Shown here in pieces: positions 8,028 through 17,139 of a stretch of 64,000 nt of DNA. The translations under genes and the position numbers were made by a program. A model generated the notes under the pieces. The model saw nothing but the letters and a program-made list of their open reading frames with translations. It did not search any database and was not told the origin of the DNA. The first letter of the stretch is position 1; each line of letters opens with the position of its first letter. Source of the DNA: Leadbetterella sp040829825 (lineage in GTDB: Bacteria; Bacteroidota; Bacteroidia; Cytophagales; Spirosomataceae); NCBI RefSeq assembly GCF_040829825.1, contig NZ_JBFOLH010000003.1. One strand, 5' to 3'.

Positions 8028-9113
8028 ATGTCAAAGAGAAATCTCATTTTGATGAGTGTTTCGTTCGTATGGTTATCTACGAGCTGTAAACCACAAAAAG
8101 AAGCCCGGGAAGAAGAAAAAGAATTCCTGGTCACTACTCCGGCTATTGCTGACACCACGCTGACCAAAGACTACGTTTGCCAGATCCGTTCCATTAATCA
8201 CATTGAGCTCCGGGCCCAGGAAAAAGGCTATCTGCAAAAAATTTATGTAGACGAGGGGCAGCACGTAACAAAAGGGCAATTGCTTTTCAAGATCATGCCC
8301 AACCTTTACGAGGCAGAAGTAGAAAAAGCGCAGGCAGAAGCAGAATATGCAGATATTGAGCTGAAAAACACCAAGACACTGGTAGAAACCGACGTTGTTT
8401 CACCCAATGAGCTGGCTATGGCCAAAGCCAAATACAACAAGGCCAAAGCCGACCTCGACCTGATGAAAACACACCTGGCCTTTACCGAGATCCGTGCCCC
8501 GTTTGACGGGATCCTGAACAGCTTCAAAGTACGTTTGGGCAGCTATGTGGAAGAAGGTGAACTGTTAACGGAACTTTCCGACAACAGCAAAATGTGGGTA
8601 TATTTTAACGTACCTGAAACCGAGTACCTGACTTTCATGGATAAGTCAAACAAGGGAATCTTAAGCCACGTTGACCTCCGGATGGCCAACGGTGATCTTT
8701 TTGATCATACCGGTGTGGTAGAAACCATTGAAGCCGACTTTGATAACGAAACCGGTAATATTCCGTTCAGGGCTACTTTTCCCAACCCCAAAGGGCTCCT
8801 CCGCTTTGGTCAGACGGGGAGTATCGTCATCACCACACCAGTACATAATGCCCTGCTGATTCCGCAGAAAGCCACCTTTGAGGTACTTGACAAGCGCTAT
8901 GTTTTTGTAGTGGGAAGCGACAGCAAGGTGCACGCCCGCGAAATATCCGTGAGCGCAGAGCTGCCTCACCTGTACGCAGTGGCTACCGGCCTCAGCAAGG
9001 ACGATAAAATCCTGCTGGAAGGAGTGAAAATGGTGAGAGAAAACGAAAAAATCAAATTTAAAACGATTTCTCCATCGCAGGCATTATCCAGTTTAAACCT
9101 TTACGCAGAATAA
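8028..9113 (+). CDS. RND efflux periplasmic adaptor (membrane fusion protein), lipoprotein
   Basis: 361 residues. The lipobox WLSTSC gives an acylated C20, typical of AcrA/MexA-type adaptors. The order is: beta-barrel start, lipoyl half-motif (LQKIYVDEGQHVTKGQLLFKI, about 70-90), alpha-helical hairpin (about 95-150), second lipoyl half (IRAPFDGIL), beta-barrel and membrane-proximal domains. It links the inner-membrane pump to TolC. The pump gene begins 4 nt after its stop, and the TolC gene overlaps the pump, so this is a classic adaptor-pump-channel operon. Substrates cannot be read from the sequence. Confidence 0.95.
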   Translation: MSKRNLILMSVSFVWLSTSCKPQKEAREEEKEFLVTTPAIADTTLTKDYVCQIRSINHIELRAQEKGYLQKIYVDEGQHVTKGQLLFKIMPNLYEAEVEKAQAEAEYADIELKNTKTLVETDVVSPNELAMAKAKYNKAKADLDLMKTHLAFTEIRAPFDGILNSFKVRLGSYVEEGELLTELSDNSKMWVYFNVPETEYLTFMDKSNKGILSHVDLRMANGDLFDHTGVVETIEADFDNETGNIPFRATFPNPKGLLRFGQTGSIVITTPVHNALLIPQKATFEVLDKRYVFVVGSDSKVHAREISVSAELPHLYAVATGLSKDDKILLEGVKMVRENEKIKFKTISPSQALSSLNLYAE

Positions 9114-9117
9114 AATA

Positions 9118-12100
9118 ATGTTTAGCAAAATAATTCACAGGCCGGTACTCTCCATTGTACTATCGGTCATCATTGTTTTTGTGGGGATGCTGGCCATTAA
9201 GCAGCTGCCTATTTCGCAGTTCCCGCAAATTGCCCCCACTACCATCAGTGTAACGCTGGCGTATCCCGGTGCCAGCGCTGATGTGCTCGTAAAATCGTCG
9301 CTGATCACCCTCGAAAACGCCATTAACGGGGTGCAGGGCATGCGATACATGGCCACCGACGCCACGAGTGCCGGCGAGGCTACCATTAACGTGGTTTTTG
9401 AACCCGGAACAAATCCCAATGAAGCCATGGTACTGGTCAAAAACCGGGTAGACCAGGCCATGACCATGCTTCCGAAGCTGGTTCAGAACGAAGGCGTTAT
9501 TGTTATGCCTATCCAGCCCAGCATGCTGATGTACGTAAACCTCTACAGCACCAACGAAAGCATGGATGAGAAGTTTCTGCACAATTATGCAGCGGTAAAC
9601 ATGATTCCCAAGATCAGCCGTATCAAGGGTATCGCCAAGGCCGATATCCTGGGTACACGCCGGTATGCCATGCGTATCTGGCTTAACCCTGACCGCATGC
9701 GGGCCTACAACATTTCGGGCGAAGAAGTCATGGAAGCCCTGTCTGAGCAGAGTATCATAGGCCGGCCGGGGCGTCTGGGGCAAAGCTCGGGTATCCAGGC
9801 CCAGTCGCTGGAATATGTGCTCACCTACAAAGGGCAATACAACGAACCCAAAGAATACGAAAACGTTATTGTGCGGGCCAAGCCTGACGGTGAAACCGTG
9901 CTCCTGAAAGACATTGCCAAAGTAGATCTGGGTACCGAGTTTACCGATATCTACTCCAACCTCGACGGGCATCCGGCGTCGTCTATCATGCTCAAGCAAA
10001 CCTACGGCAGCAATGCCAACGACGTTATCGCCGAGGTAAAAGGCGAGCTGGCCAAAATGAAGCAGTCTTTCCCGCCGGGCGTAGATTATAAAATCAGCTA
10101 TGACGTATCGCAGTTCCTGGATGCTTCTATTGAACAGGTAATTCATACCCTGCGTGACGCCTTCATCCTGGTAGCTGCGGTGGTGTTCCTGTTCCTGGGC
10201 GACTGGCGGTCTACCCTAATTCCTATCCTGGCCGTTCCGGTATCACTCATCGGGGCGTTTTTCGTGATCCAGATGTTCGGGATGTCTATTAACCTTGTAA
10301 CACTCTTCGCCCTGGTTTTATCGATCGGTATTGTGGTAGATGATGCCATTGTGGTGGTAGAGGCCGTTCATGCCAAGATGGCCGAAGAACGGCTGACTCC
10401 CTATAAAGCCGTAAAAGTGGTTATGGAAGAGATCGGGGGGGCTATTGTGGCCATTACACTGGTAAAAATAGCCGTATTTCTCCCTATTTCGTTTATGACA
10501 GGCCCGGTAGGTACCTTCTACCGCCAGTTTTCCATTACCATGGCCAGCTCCAACATCATTTCGGCAGTGGTAGCCCTTACCCTTACCCCCGTGCTGTCAG
10601 CCATGATGTTTAAAAATCATCACGAGAAAAAAGAAAGCTTCTTTTCCCGCTTTATAGACAGCTTCAATGTGCTTTTTGGCCGGCTTACAGACCGCTATAC
10701 CGACCTGTTGAAGAAAATAGTCAACCGGAAGTCTGTGACCTGGGCGATATTGCTGATCTTCTGCGCCGGAATTTTTGTTCAGAACAAATTTCTTCCGGGC
10801 GGGTTTATTCCGGGCGAAGACCAGGGAACCATTTATGCGATCATCCAGACGCCTCCCGGCTCTACGCTGGAAAAAACCAACCAGATATCCCGTGAGCTTC
10901 AGAAAATATGCGAAAAAGTAGACGGGGTAGAGTCTGTAACCTCACTGGCCGGGTTTGAGATCATGACCGAGGGCCGGGGTTCTAATGCCGGAACCTGTCT
11001 TATTAACCTGAAGAACTGGTCACAAAGGCACAAATCGGTTAACGAGATCATGGCAGAGCTGGAAGAAAAATCCAAAAATATGCCGGCCACCATCGAATAT
11101 TTTGAACCGCCGGCCATACCGGGCTTCGGTTCTTCGGGCGGGTTCTCCCTGCGGCTACTGGACGAAAACGCCTCTACCGATTACCATGACTTTGATAAAG
11201 TCAACAAAGAATTCATCGATAACCTGAGCAAACGGAAAGAGCTGACCGGTATTTTCAGCTTCTTCGCCGCCAACTACCCCCAGTATGAGCTGGTTTTCGA
11301 CAGCAAGGCTGCCATGCAAAAAGGAGTTTCCATAGGCCGGGCCATGGAAAACCTCAACCTCCTCATCGGTAGTAACTATGACCAGGGATTCATCCGGTTC
11401 GGGCAGTTTTTCAAGGTATATGTGCAGTCAGGGCCTGAGTTCAGGCGTTTCCCGACCGACCTGCTGAACCTGTATGTAAAAAATGACCGCGACGAAATGG
11501 TTCCTTATTCGGCCTTTATGTCACTGAAGAAAACGCAGGGACCGAATGAAATCACCCGGTACAACATGTATAACTCCGCTTCCATCCGGGGGCTTCCGGC
11601 CGACGGCTATACCACTGCCGATGCCATTGCCGCCATCAAAGAAACGGCCGTCAAAACCCTGCCTTCCGGGTATGACATTGCCTGGGAGGGGCTCTCGTAC
11701 GATGAAGCCCTGCGCGGCAATGAATCGATATACGTATTTGCCGTGGTGCTGATGTTTGTTTACATGGTTCTGGCCGCCCAATACGAGAGCTTTATCATAC
11801 CTCTTGCTGTGGTTCTCTCGCTGCCGGTGGGTATTTTCGGCTCCTTTTTTATGCTTAAAGCCATGGGGCTGGCCAACGATATTTACGCACAGGTGGGTGT
11901 AATTATGCTGGTGGGTCTGCTCGGTAAAAACGCCGTGCTGATCGTAGAGTTTGCAGTGCAGAAGCGACAGGCCGGCTACAGTATCCTTGATGCCGCCATA
12001 GAAGGGGCCAAAGTGCGTTTCCGGCCCATCCTGATGACCTCTTTTGCCTTTGTGGCCGGCTTGGTTCCCTTAGTAATTTCTCACGGAGCAGGGGCCATCG

Positions 12101-12273
12101 GTAACCGCACCATCGGCTCATCGGCCATGGGAGGTATGCTTTCAGGAACCATTTTCGGAGTTATCATCATTCCGGGGCTGTATTATATTTTCGGCAAAAT
12201 GGCCGATGGCAAAAAAATAATCCAGGACGAGCTGGAAGGACCTTTAACAGAACATTTGTTTGATAATGAATAA
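9118..12273 (+). CDS. RND multidrug efflux pump, AcrB-like (HAE1 family)
   Basis: 1051 residues, the normal AcrB size. The N-terminal helix is followed by the porter-domain start (QFPQIAPTTISVTLAYPGAS). The proton-relay pair D408/D409 sits in TM4 (LSIGIVVDDAIVVVEAV), matching E. coli AcrB D407/D408, and TM10 carries the conserved lysine in GLLGKNAVLIVEFA. Two large periplasmic loops are present. The protein forms a trimer that takes substrates from the periplasm or outer leaflet and exports them by proton exchange. It is the second gene of the first efflux operon. Confidence 0.97.
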   Translation: MFSKIIHRPVLSIVLSVIIVFVGMLAIKQLPISQFPQIAPTTISVTLAYPGASADVLVKSSLITLENAINGVQGMRYMATDATSAGEATINVVFEPGTNPNEAMVLVKNRVDQAMTMLPKLVQNEGVIVMPIQPSMLMYVNLYSTNESMDEKFLHNYAAVNMIPKISRIKGIAKADILGTRRYAMRIWLNPDRMRAYNISGEEVMEALSEQSIIGRPGRLGQSSGIQAQSLEYVLTYKGQYNEPKEYENVIVRAKPDGETVLLKDIAKVDLGTEFTDIYSNLDGHPASSIMLKQTYGSNANDVIAEVKGELAKMKQSFPPGVDYKISYDVSQFLDASIEQVIHTLRDAFILVAAVVFLFLGDWRSTLIPILAVPVSLIGAFFVIQMFGMSINLVTLFALVLSIGIVVDDAIVVVEAVHAKMAEERLTPYKAVKVVMEEIGGAIVAITLVKIAVFLPISFMTGPVGTFYRQFSITMASSNIISAVVALTLTPVLSAMMFKNHHEKKESFFSRFIDSFNVLFGRLTDRYTDLLKKIVNRKSVTWAILLIFCAGIFVQNKFLPGGFIPGEDQGTIYAIIQTPPGSTLEKTNQISRELQKICEKVDGVESVTSLAGFEIMTEGRGSNAGTCLINLKNWSQRHKSVNEIMAELEEKSKNMPATIEYFEPPAIPGFGSSGGFSLRLLDENASTDYHDFDKVNKEFIDNLSKRKELTGIFSFFAANYPQYELVFDSKAAMQKGVSIGRAMENLNLLIGSNYDQGFIRFGQFFKVYVQSGPEFRRFPTDLLNLYVKNDRDEMVPYSAFMSLKKTQGPNEITRYNMYNSASIRGLPADGYTTADAIAAIKETAVKTLPSGYDIAWEGLSYDEALRGNESIYVFAVVLMFVYMVLAAQYESFIIPLAVVLSLPVGIFGSFFMLKAMGLANDIYAQVGVIMLVGLLGKNAVLIVEFAVQKRQAGYSILDAAIEGAKVRFRPILMTSFAFVAGLVPLVISHGAGAIGNRTIGSSAMGGMLSGTIFGVIIIPGLYYIFGKMADGKKIIQDELEGPLTEHLFDNE

Positions 12274-13699
12274 GATGAGAACCGTTAAATACGCCGTATT
12301 AAGCTGCGTATTTCTCAACATACTGGCTTGTAAAACGCCCGTTTTAACGCAGAAATCTGAAAATGTAAACCTGCCGGAAGCCTACCCGGAAGCCGGTTTG
12401 CCGGCACAAAATTCGGGAAAGCTGAAGTGGCAGGAATTTTTCAGAGACGAACACCTGCAGGCGTTGATAGACACCGCCCTGGTCAATAACCAGGAGCTCA
12501 ACATCATGCTCCGCGAAATTGAGATTTCCAAAAATGAAATCCAGGCCCGGAAAGGAGAATACCTTCCGTTTGTGAACCTCAGAGGCGGAATGGGCCTCGA
12601 CAAAGGTGCCCGTTATACTTCACAGGGCGCCCTGGAAGAGCATGCCGAAATGAAGCCCGGCAAAGAAATTCCCGACCCCATGCCCGACTTCATGGTGGGT
12701 GCTTTTGCCACCTGGGAGGTGGATATCTGGCATAAGCTCAGAAATGCCACGAAATCATCGGTAAAACGGTACCTGGCTACCACCGAAGGCAAAAATTTCA
12801 TGGTTACTAACCTCGTAGCGGAAATTGCCAATTCGTATTATGAGCTGCTGGCGCTGGATAAGCAACTGGAAATTATCAATCAATACATTTCCATCCAGAA
12901 CGACGCGCTTACCGTAGCCAGGCTTCTTAAAGCTTCCACCCGCTCCAATGAGCTGGCCGTAAAGCGTTTTGAAGCCCAGCTGCTGAAAACGGGGGCCATG
13001 CAGTACGAAGTGCAGCAGAAGATCGTGGAAGCCGAAAACCGGATCAACTTCCTGCTGGGAAGGTATCCGCAACATGTAGAACGCAGCTCGGGTGCTTTTG
13101 AAGACCTGACACCGGAAATAGTTCACCGGGGTCTGCCCGCCGAGCTGCTTCAAAACCGGCCGGACATCAGGCAGGCCGAGCTGGAGCTGGCCGCCAATAA
13201 GCTGGATGTGCTGGTTGCCAAAGCCCGTTTCTATCCTTCCCTGGGGTTGACCGCCGGGGTAGGCCTGCAGGCCTTTAACCCGGTTTACCTGGTAAAACCC
13301 CAGTCGATCCTGGCCAATATAGCAGGCGAAATGGTAGGCCCTTTAATTAACAAGCGCGCCATCACAGCCGAATATAACAACGCCAATGCCCGGCAGATCC
13401 AGTCGGTTTTTGATTACGAAAGAACCATCCTCAGCGCGTACATCGAAGTGGTGAACCAGGTTTCAAAAATCAAAAACCTGGATAGCACATACCAGCTGAA
13501 AGCGCAGGAAATGGACGCCCTCACGAAGTCGATCACCATCTCCAACAACCTCTTTAAAAATGCAAGGGCAGATTACCTGGAAGTGCTGCTTACTCAAAGA
13601 GAAGCGTTGGAAACCCGTTTTGAGCTCGTGGAAACCAAGATGCAGCAAATGACCGCCACGGTTAGCCTGTACAAGGCCCTGGGTGGCGGATGGGAATAA
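12266..13699 (+). CDS. Outer-membrane efflux channel, TolC/NodT family lipoprotein
   Basis: About 477 residues from an ATG at 12266, which overlaps the pump stop by 8 nt; an upstream in-frame TTG at 12260 and a second ATG at 12275 are alternatives. The start MNKMRTVKYAVLSCVF leads to a lipobox ILAC, so the barrel is likely acylated, as in OprM/NodT proteins. Two repeated OEP domains of long helices follow (for example LIDTALVNNQELNIMLREIE and RPDIRQAELELAANKLDVL). It completes the first tripartite system. A strong terminator closes the operon. Confidence 0.93.
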   Translation: MNKMRTVKYAVLSCVFLNILACKTPVLTQKSENVNLPEAYPEAGLPAQNSGKLKWQEFFRDEHLQALIDTALVNNQELNIMLREIEISKNEIQARKGEYLPFVNLRGGMGLDKGARYTSQGALEEHAEMKPGKEIPDPMPDFMVGAFATWEVDIWHKLRNATKSSVKRYLATTEGKNFMVTNLVAEIANSYYELLALDKQLEIINQYISIQNDALTVARLLKASTRSNELAVKRFEAQLLKTGAMQYEVQQKIVEAENRINFLLGRYPQHVERSSGAFEDLTPEIVHRGLPAELLQNRPDIRQAELELAANKLDVLVAKARFYPSLGLTAGVGLQAFNPVYLVKPQSILANIAGEMVGPLINKRAITAEYNNANARQIQSVFDYERTILSAYIEVVNQVSKIKNLDSTYQLKAQEMDALTKSITISNNLFKNARADYLEVLLTQREALETRFELVETKMQQMTATVSLYKALGGGWE

Positions 13700-13725
13700 A
13701 TTCCGGCAAATCTTAAATAATACAG

Positions 13726-13760
13726 GCCGCCTGATTCTTAAATCAGGCGGCTTTTTCTTT
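13726..13760 (+). terminator. Rho-independent terminator of the first RND operon
   Basis: GCCGCCTGATT (13726-13736) pairs perfectly with AATCAGGCGGC (13741-13751) around a CTTA loop, then TTTTTCTTT. Confidence 0.95.
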
Positions 13761-13816
13761 AACCCACTGGTGTAAAAATACATAAACACCAAAAAAATAA
13801 TAATCAATTTTAATTT

Positions 13817-13833
13817 AATAAACACTGTTCATT
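13817..13833. promoter_or_regulatory. Candidate TetR operator (inverted repeat)
   Basis: AATAAAC-ACT-GTTCATT, 6 of 7 positions symmetric around a 3-nt centre. It abuts and shares one base with the -7 element of the tetR promoter, so a bound repressor would block its own transcription. A related single half-site (TGTTCATT) lies near 8002, upstream of the first adaptor gene. Confidence 0.55.
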
Positions 13834-13840
13834 ATATTTG
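13833..13840 (+). promoter_or_regulatory. -7 promoter element TATATTTG of tetR
   Basis: Exact TAnnTTTG match, 21 nt before the tetR ATG, immediately downstream of the candidate operator. Confidence 0.6.
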
Positions 13841-13861
13841 CATCGTTAATAATCTTGGGTA

Positions 13862-14476
13862 ATGGGTATATCAGACAGAAAAGAAAGAGAAAAAGAAGAG
13901 ATGAGAAGACGTATTCTGGAATCGGCCAAAAAGCTCTTCCTGGATCTGGGGTATGAAAAAACCTCTATCCGGGGGATCGCCGAAGACATTGAATACAGCC
14001 CGGCTACCATATATCTTTATTTTAAAGACAAAAATGAGTTGCTGTTTGCCCTGCACCAGGAGGCCTTTGTGGAGTTTGCCAAAACCTTTGAGAAGGTGGC
14101 GCACCTGGCAGACCCTTTTGAAAGACTGATCACCCTGGGGCGGGAGTACCTGGCGTTTGCTTTTGCAAACCCCGAGCTGTACGAGCTGATGTTCCTGCTG
14201 ACAGCCCCCATGGAAACCCTGGAAATCCGGGAGGATGTGTGGGAAGACGGCAAAGGTGTGTATATGGCGCTCGAAGCGCTCATTGCCCAATGCCAGGCCG
14301 CAGGCCATTTTAAAGGAGCAGATGTTTCGGAATTATCCATGATGATCTGGGCCACCGTACACGGACTGGTAACCATTTACCTCCGGAAAAGATGTACCAT
14401 GTTTGATGAAATTGAACGCGACACCCGGATACAGGGCGGGCTTGACAGCCTGATCCGGATGCTGGAAAAATATTAA
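13862..14476 (+). CDS. TetR/AcrR-family transcriptional regulator
   Basis: 204 residues. The N-terminal TetR HTH covers about residues 14-62: RRRILESAKKLFLDLGYEKT, then SIRGIAEDIEYSPATIYLYF with the typical TIYxYFxxKxEL end. The C-terminal ligand/dimer domain (70-204) includes PELYELMFLL, seen in WHG-type TetR regulators of efflux genes. It is encoded between two complete RND operons and is likely to control one or both as well as itself. The inverted repeat over its own promoter is the best operator candidate. The downstream TolC gene follows after 124 nt on the same strand and may be co-transcribed. Confidence 0.93.
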   Translation: MGISDRKEREKEEMRRRILESAKKLFLDLGYEKTSIRGIAEDIEYSPATIYLYFKDKNELLFALHQEAFVEFAKTFEKVAHLADPFERLITLGREYLAFAFANPELYELMFLLTAPMETLEIREDVWEDGKGVYMALEALIAQCQAAGHFKGADVSELSMMIWATVHGLVTIYLRKRCTMFDEIERDTRIQGGLDSLIRMLEKY

Positions 14477-14480
14477 TCAG

Positions 14481-14516
14481 CTGTGAGCTTAGAGCTATGA
14501 GCCTTGAGCCTTATAA
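14481..14516. repeat. AGCTATGAGC-type short repeat
   Basis: The stretch has GCTGTGAGCTTAGAGCTATG followed by AGCCTTGAGCC, built from GAGCTNTGAGC-like units. The same vocabulary forms an imperfect hairpin at 53459-53549. It sits between tetR and the second TolC gene. Confidence 0.5.
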
Positions 14517-14600
14517 CGGAGCGACAGGCGCTCTTCGCCGGGCGATGCTTCACTTTATTCATGGGGCATTGGTTAAAGCGCACAGCTAAAACTTATACGT

Positions 14601-15947
14601 ATGAAAAAGCTATTACTCCTATTACTCACTGTTGGGTCCGCTCTTTCCGCTCACGCCCAATCGCAGATTCTGCAAACCTATCTTGAAGAAGGTATTGCCG
14701 GTAACTTAGCGTTAAAGCAGCAGAATTTAGAGATCGAAAAAGCTTTAAAAGGGATAGATATCGCCCGAACCAATTATTTCCCCCAGGTGAATTTCTCACC
14801 CAGCTACTCGGTAGCTTTCGGTGGCCGGAAAATACAGATCCCGATCGGAGACCTCCTGAACCCCGTTTACAGCACGTTGAATAAGCTGACCGACAGCGAT
14901 GCCTTTCCGCAGGTGGAAAACGCCAGCGAACAGCTGGCCCCTATGAATTTCCATGATACCAAGCTGGAAATCAAAGTACCTCTCTTCAATACCGACATCC
15001 GTTATAATGTGGCCCTCCAAAAAGACCTGCTGGTTACGGAGGAAGCCAAAAGAAAATTCCTGGAATACGAGCTCCGCCATGCCATGGAGGCCGCCTATTA
15101 CCAATATCTCCAGAGCCTGGAGGCTGTTCAGATCTACGAAAATTCCGAAAAATTACTGGAGAGCTACCTCCGCCTGAACCAAACACTGGTACAGCACGAA
15201 GAAGCCCTGAAAGACATACTGCTTTCTTCTGAATATGAGCTAAGCAAAGTACAGCAGGAAAAGGCAGTGGCAGAGAAAAACACCCGGCTGGCACAGGCGT
15301 ATTTTAATTTTTTACTCAACAGGAAGCTGGAAGAGCCCGTTCTGGCCGATACCGCATTCTTTCATTCACTTCCTCCTAAGTTGTCGTTGGAAGAATATAC
15401 CGAAACGGCCTTCCGCAACCGGCCGGAATTTGAACAATTGAACGCCGGGCTTAAAACCACGCAGACCCTCCTCCGTATGCAGGAGAAAAACGCGGTTCTC
15501 CCCCAGGTTTTCATGGGTGCCAACACCGGTTTCCAGGGATTTGGGTACACTTTCAGAGACCAGGCCTACATGGTCGGGCAGATAGGACTGAACTGGCCGA
15601 TCTTCCATGCCGGTGAAAAGAAAATAAAAATACAGCAGACCCGGATTTCCGGCGAGATCCTGCGCACGAAAACCGAAGAGGCCAAAAAACAGGTGGAAAT
15701 GCAGGTTTACCGCAGCTTCCATGAGCTGGAAACCGCCCTGTCGGCGCTGGGGAGCAAAGAGCGCGACCTGGCCAGAACCGAAAAAATCTTCCAGCTGGTC
15801 AACAGCCGCTACAAAAACGGAGCGGCAATTCCGCTGGAAGTACACAAAGCCCAAAACGACCGGCTGATTGCCCAGCTTTCTCATTCACTGGGAAAGCTGG
15901 AGGTATGGTTAAAATATGCAGAACTGAAAAAAGGCGCGGGATGGTAG
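14601..15947 (+). CDS. TolC-family outer-membrane efflux protein (second system)
   Basis: 448 residues with a cleavable signal peptide (MKKLLLLLLTVGSALSAHAQ) and no lipobox, unlike the channel of the first system. Two OEP repeats with long alpha-helical segments form the periplasmic tunnel, joined by amphipathic strands (for example QVNFSPSYSVAFGG and QVFMGANTGFQGFGYT). It is followed by an adaptor and a pump on the same strand, so the second system has the order channel-adaptor-pump. The 160-nt gap to the adaptor holds a REP-like element. Confidence 0.92.
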   Translation: MKKLLLLLLTVGSALSAHAQSQILQTYLEEGIAGNLALKQQNLEIEKALKGIDIARTNYFPQVNFSPSYSVAFGGRKIQIPIGDLLNPVYSTLNKLTDSDAFPQVENASEQLAPMNFHDTKLEIKVPLFNTDIRYNVALQKDLLVTEEAKRKFLEYELRHAMEAAYYQYLQSLEAVQIYENSEKLLESYLRLNQTLVQHEEALKDILLSSEYELSKVQQEKAVAEKNTRLAQAYFNFLLNRKLEEPVLADTAFFHSLPPKLSLEEYTETAFRNRPEFEQLNAGLKTTQTLLRMQEKNAVLPQVFMGANTGFQGFGYTFRDQAYMVGQIGLNWPIFHAGEKKIKIQQTRISGEILRTKTEEAKKQVEMQVYRSFHELETALSALGSKERDLARTEKIFQLVNSRYKNGAAIPLEVHKAQNDRLIAQLSHSLGKLEVWLKYAELKKGAGW

Positions 15948-16107
15948 TGGAAAGTGCCAGGCAAAGAATGGCCATACGTGGATGCAGATAGCCTACTTTG
16001 AATCAGCCCCGTTCCAAAGGGACATAACCTAAATAGCCCCTGGACGAAGTCCGGGGCCGTATGTACGAATTTATTAAACGAGAATATTGATTTTAATTTT
16101 TACATCC
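15948..16107. repeat. REP-like intergenic element, copy 1
   Basis: The gap has CAGCCCCGTTCC...AAAGGG, CATAACCTAAATA and then an imperfect hairpin GCCCCTGGAC-GAA-GTCCGGGGC (16036-16057). The same architecture, with perfect stems, recurs at 27400-27445 before leuB, so both belong to one family of Bacteroidota interspersed repeats. Confidence 0.65.
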
Positions 16108-17139
16108 ATGAAAAGGATAATTGTAGTATTGGCGGTGATAGCCGGCGCTTGCAGCTCCGGGAAGGAAAACGCCAAAGCAACCACCGAAAAGCCGGCCCCG
16201 GCCGTGAAGACGGTCACCGTGGAAAACCATACTTTTCACGAAACCGTGAGCTCTTCAGGCATGCTTACTTCCAAATCCGAGATCAAGCTGGCCTTTAAAA
16301 CGGGCGGAATGATCCGGAAGTCATATGTCAGCGAAGGGCAGTACGTAAAAGCCGGGCAGCTGCTGGCCGAGCTCGACCTCTCAGAAATTGACGCCCAGGT
16401 AAACCAGGCCAGAATCGGCTATGAAAAGGCTAAGCGCGATCATGACCGGGCCGAAAAGCTGTACCGCGAAGAAGCCGCCACGCTTACCGTGCTCAACGAT
16501 GCCAAAAGCGGGCTGGAGATCGCTACACAAACCCTGGATGCTGTACAATTCAACCAGAAGCTTTCGCGGATTTATGCCCCGGTTTCGGGCCGTATCCTGA
16601 TGAAGCTGGCCGAGCAGGGAGAGCTGATCGGGCCGTTCGCCCCCATGTTTATCCTGGGTACAGGTGAACAGGCTTATGTGGTCAATGCAGGCCTGACCGA
16701 CCGCGACATCGTAAAAGTTGCTTTAGGCGACCGCGCCGAAGTCACCCTTGATGCTTATCCCGGCGAGACCTTTGAAGGCCGGGTTACCCAGATTGCCCAG
16801 ATGATTACGCCGGCTACCGGCACCTATGCCGTGGAAGTAGAAATGGCCCCTAACGGCAAAAGACTCATTTCAGGATTTGTAGCGCGCATGTCGGTTCATA
16901 CCCAAAAATCAGCCTCTACCCTGGCCATTCCTGTTGAAGCGCTGGTCAATGCACAGGGCAATCAGGCAGACGTTTACATTTATTCAGGAGGAAAAGCACT
17001 CAAAAGACAGGTTTCAATCGGGAAAGTATACGATACGTACGTAGCGGTTTCTTCGGGTTTACAAGCAGGGGATATCGTTATTACCACCGGCAGCGGATTT
17101 GTTTCAGACGGAGACCCGGTAACCATCAATAAGCCATGA
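16108..17139 (+). CDS. RND efflux periplasmic adaptor (second system), lipoprotein
   Basis: 343 residues from the ATG at 16108. An in-frame TTG at 16087 would only add 7 residues before the signal peptide. The lipobox VIAGAC places an acylated cysteine at position 15. Lipoyl halves (MIRKSYVSEGQYVKAGQLLAEL and IYAPVSGRILMKLAEQGELI) flank a short helical hairpin, followed by a beta-barrel (AEVTLDAYPGETFEGRVTQI). The hairpin is shorter than in the first adaptor. Its last codons overlap the pump start by 4 nt (ATGA), so the two are translationally coupled. Confidence 0.94.
   Translation: MKRIIVVLAVIAGACSSGKENAKATTEKPAPAVKTVTVENHTFHETVSSSGMLTSKSEIKLAFKTGGMIRKSYVSEGQYVKAGQLLAELDLSEIDAQVNQARIGYEKAKRDHDRAEKLYREEAATLTVLNDAKSGLEIATQTLDAVQFNQKLSRIYAPVSGRILMKLAEQGELIGPFAPMFILGTGEQAYVVNAGLTDRDIVKVALGDRAEVTLDAYPGETFEGRVTQIAQMITPATGTYAVEVEMAPNGKRLISGFVARMSVHTQKSASTLAIPVEALVNAQGNQADVYIYSGGKALKRQVSIGKVYDTYVAVSSGLQAGDIVITTGSGFVSDGDPVTINKP

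Noticed and set aside
9160..10146. 328-codon minus-strand ORF opposite the first RND pump
   Set aside because: Shadow ORF with repeated H/N/G composition; AcrB motifs on the plus strand are clear.
14504..14686. 60-codon plus-strand ORF between tetR and the second TolC gene
   Set aside because: Overlaps the TolC signal peptide in another frame and runs through repeat sequence.
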